Assembly (NCBI GenBank): GCA_028282485.1 | Contig: JANQHU010000463.1 | Location: 1-6,053, forward strand | Source: Bacillota bacterium | GTDB taxonomy: Bacteria > Bacillota > UBA4882 > UBA8346 | DNA: 6,053 nucleotides | Reading direction: 5' to 3' | In this document: positions 4,241-6,053 of the stretch, in pieces | How the letters are laid out: each line of letters begins with the position of its first letter | Numbering within the stretch: position 1 is the stretch's first letter | Translations under genes and position numbers: made by a program | The notes under the pieces: model-generated | Seen by the model: only the letters and a program-made list of their open reading frames with translations | What the model was told of the DNA's origin: nothing | Database searches by the model: none

Positions 4241-6053
4241 TTATTTCACATTTACTTGGGGCAATTTTGACGCAAAAATTTTGGAAATTTCTTCTGTAAA
4301 TTTTTTTTTGGAATTAGTCCCCTCCATATCCCCGCTTTTAGCATCTAAAATTCTGTCTCGGAAATATCCCTCAATCTCTTTTCTAGCAGCATGTGGAAAT
4401 ATTTGATTTTTTTTTAAAAAAGAGGCTAATTTATCCAAATCATTAGAATTCCGCATAATCGTTTGCTTTTCAAAAAAAATACAATTTTTTACAGGACCGA
4501 TTAACAAGCCCACATTATCAATAAGAGTATTCTTCAACTTTTCAATAAAATTCGGCCCTTTTTCTGCAAGTTTATCCCCTAATTCTACTATATGTAAGGG
4601 AGTGCTTTTATCTTTTGCCTGGGATGTAATAAACGCCTCAACCATTTCTGTTAGATGGGCCCCCGCTAATTGACAAGCTAAATCCCGGTCTGTTTGGCTG
4701 GTAAACTTTTCGTTTAACAACAACGTTTTCAAAAGAGTAATCCGTTTTACATATTCGTATAAATCTTTCTTTTGCCGATGGTTAATACTTGCAAATTTAA
4801 TCTTATCAGGATTTTTCAAAAACTGACGCATTTTCGAGAAATCAAAATTATCTCCAGCAAGAAAGCCATAATTTTTCAGGACATTACTTAAGTTATCCCT
4901 ACCGAACCGACTCTTATTTATTTCCTCTTGTAACTTTTTTGAATAATTTTTTGTATTTATTTTTTCTTCAGAAGCTAATAAAAATCGGTACAAAGACTCT
5001 GGGTTTTCGTTATATTCTTTATTTAACATATTAGAATGTATTTTCTTTTTCATATCTTTTATTAGTGCTGACATTTGATTCTCTTGTATGAAATAACCCT
5101 TTAATTTCAAGTCGCGAACCAATTTAAGACCCATAGGATTTAATAATAAATTTCCTTCAATATCATTATTAAACAGCTCAATTTTATTATTCTCCCTAGA
5201 AGGCAGATCTTTTGCCAAAATATCTGCAAAGTCATTAATTTGCCGAAGTAGCTCGTTTTCATTAACAGATACTTTGTTTACTAATTTTTCAATAAATATC
5301 GCACTGCTTTCAGTAAATTTTTCGTTTATTTTTAAGTTTATTTTAGAATGGTGATTATTAATTTCACGGAGATCTTGCTTTAAATCATAATTCGATAATG
5401 GACAATGATTTTTTTTGGTTTGTAAAATTTTAGAAAACAAATATCCGGCTTTGCTAATTTGCTCAGATGTTTTTATTTTTTTAATTTCTGCTAATGCTTC
5501 TGGAGTTAGAATGTTTTTATCAAAACCGATCGTAGCTAAATTATTAAGGAACTTCTGAAAAGATGCTGGTTGGTTAGATTTTTTACTTTCATGTTGAAAA
5601 TAATATCTAATTGTTTTTACCAATTCTTCGCCAGCTATTTGATAACTCTCTACCGCAAAAGATGTACTGGGCTTTTTAGGAGCAAAAGTATTTTTAACCG
5701 AACGTGTCAATTTCCTAGTTAAACCACTAGTTTCCCAGCATCCCCGACAGACTTCTAGCATCAAAACTCTAGCCGCAAATACTTTTTGGTTCCTTGGTTT
5801 TTTAGAGTTCGCAATATTTTTTAGAAGCATATAATTAAAATCATATATTGACTTGTTCGATGCTGGGTTCTCTCTTTTATGAATCAAACCTTCTTTTATA
5901 AGTTCTTCTCTTATATCAGAATTTGTATCAAAATCTTTTTTCAACTCCGATAATACATTAGTAAAGGGATCCTGGTGAAAATGATTAGTGGTAACCGGAA
6001 GACCCTCTACCAATGATTGATAAAAAGTGTCATTAATTATGCGAATATCTTTA
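4241..6053 (-). CDS. Large lysine/asparagine-rich protein of unknown function, 5' end outside window
   Basis: I do not recognise this protein. The frame ends with TAA at 4243-4241 and stays open to the window edge, giving at least 603 residues. A TTG at 6013 could be a start but has no Shine-Dalgarno site before it, and the 13 codons upstream (KDIRIINDTFYQS) look like ordinary coding sequence, so the real start is probably beyond 6053. Numbering from that TTG, the protein is hydrophilic, rich in Lys, Asn, Glu, Leu and Ile, and looks mostly alpha-helical. There is no obvious signal peptide or membrane segment in the visible part. It has five cysteines: C89 and C92 in a CRGCW motif, then C204, C447 and C511; a paired zinc site is not evident. 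The gene is far more AT-rich than its neighbours (13 G+C of 60 at 5281-5340, against 36 of 60 at 1921-1980), which suggests horizontal acquisition or relaxed constraint. A possible terminator and a separate promoter follow it, so it is probably not part of the downstream operon. That it is a real gene is well supported by its long open frame. Confidence 0.8.
   Translation of the reverse strand, partial: KDIRIINDTFYQSLVEGLPVTTNHFHQDPFTNVLSELKKDFDTNSDIREELIKEGLIHKRENPASNKSIYDFNYMLLKNIANSKKPRNQKVFAARVLMLEVCRGCWETSGLTRKLTRSVKNTFAPKKPSTSFAVESYQIAGEELVKTIRYYFQHESKKSNQPASFQKFLNNLATIGFDKNILTPEALAEIKKIKTSEQISKAGYLFSKILQTKKNHCPLSNYDLKQDLREINNHHSKINLKINEKFTESSAIFIEKLVNKVSVNENELLRQINDFADILAKDLPSRENNKIELFNNDIEGNLLLNPMGLKLVRDLKLKGYFIQENQMSALIKDMKKKIHSNMLNKEYNENPESLYRFLLASEEKINTKNYSKKLQEEINKSRFGRDNLSNVLKNYGFLAGDNFDFSKMRQFLKNPDKIKFASINHRQKKDLYEYVKRITLLKTLLLNEKFTSQTDRDLACQLAGAHLTEMVEAFITSQAKDKSTPLHIVELGDKLAEKGPNFIEKLKNTLIDNVGLLIGPVKNCIFFEKQTIMRNSNDLDKLASFLKKNQIFPHAARKEIEGYFRDRILDAKSGDMEGTNSKKKFTEEISKIFASKLPQVNVK

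Noticed and set aside
4241..6053. Calling the unknown gene a phage, toxin or defence protein
   Set aside because: AT-richness and the lack of a known family are suggestive only; no catalytic motif, secretion signal, partner gene or mobile-element boundary is visible in the window.

Overview
All genes in this window lie on the minus strand, so transcription runs from high to low coordinates. The genome is probably that of an anaerobic Gram-positive bacterium (Firmicutes, class Clostridia; something like the Peptococcaceae is my best guess). Reasons: strong purine-rich Shine-Dalgarno sites (GGAGGG type), frequent GTG and TTG starts, a two-subunit oxygen-sensitive class I fumarase, and the rph-rdgB-yfcE order I associate with that group. 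The genus cannot be named from the sequence alone.

Region by region, in transcription order: (1) 6053-4241 is the 3' part of a large, lysine- and asparagine-rich, AT-rich gene of unknown function. Its frame is open to the window edge, so its real start is probably outside. (2) 4240-4035 is an AT-rich spacer with an AT-only hairpin plus T-run (possible terminator) and a TATAAT-type promoter facing the next genes. (3) 4034-1 holds six closely packed genes that look like one operon: an aspartate/ornithine carbamoyltransferase-family protein with non-standard substrate loops, the alpha and beta subunits of class I fumarase, RNase PH (rph), the XTP/dITP house-cleaning pyrophosphatase (rdgB), and the start of a YfcE-type metallophosphoesterase cut by the window edge. 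Gaps within this block are 49, 38 (35 if the first of two adjacent ATGs is used), 40, -26 (overlap) and 9 bases.

The operon mixes central metabolism (fumarate/malate interconversion), a carbamoyl transfer step on an unknown amine, and RNA/nucleotide upkeep (tRNA 3'-end trimming and removal of deaminated purine nucleotides). The last three genes form a common conserved neighbourhood and are probably together for expression reasons rather than one pathway. The two points most worth follow-up are the carbamoyltransferase, which keeps the carbamoyl-phosphate site but lacks the ornithine-specific motifs, and the unrecognised AT-rich protein upstream. No tRNA, rRNA, CRISPR array, insertion sequence or integrase was seen.
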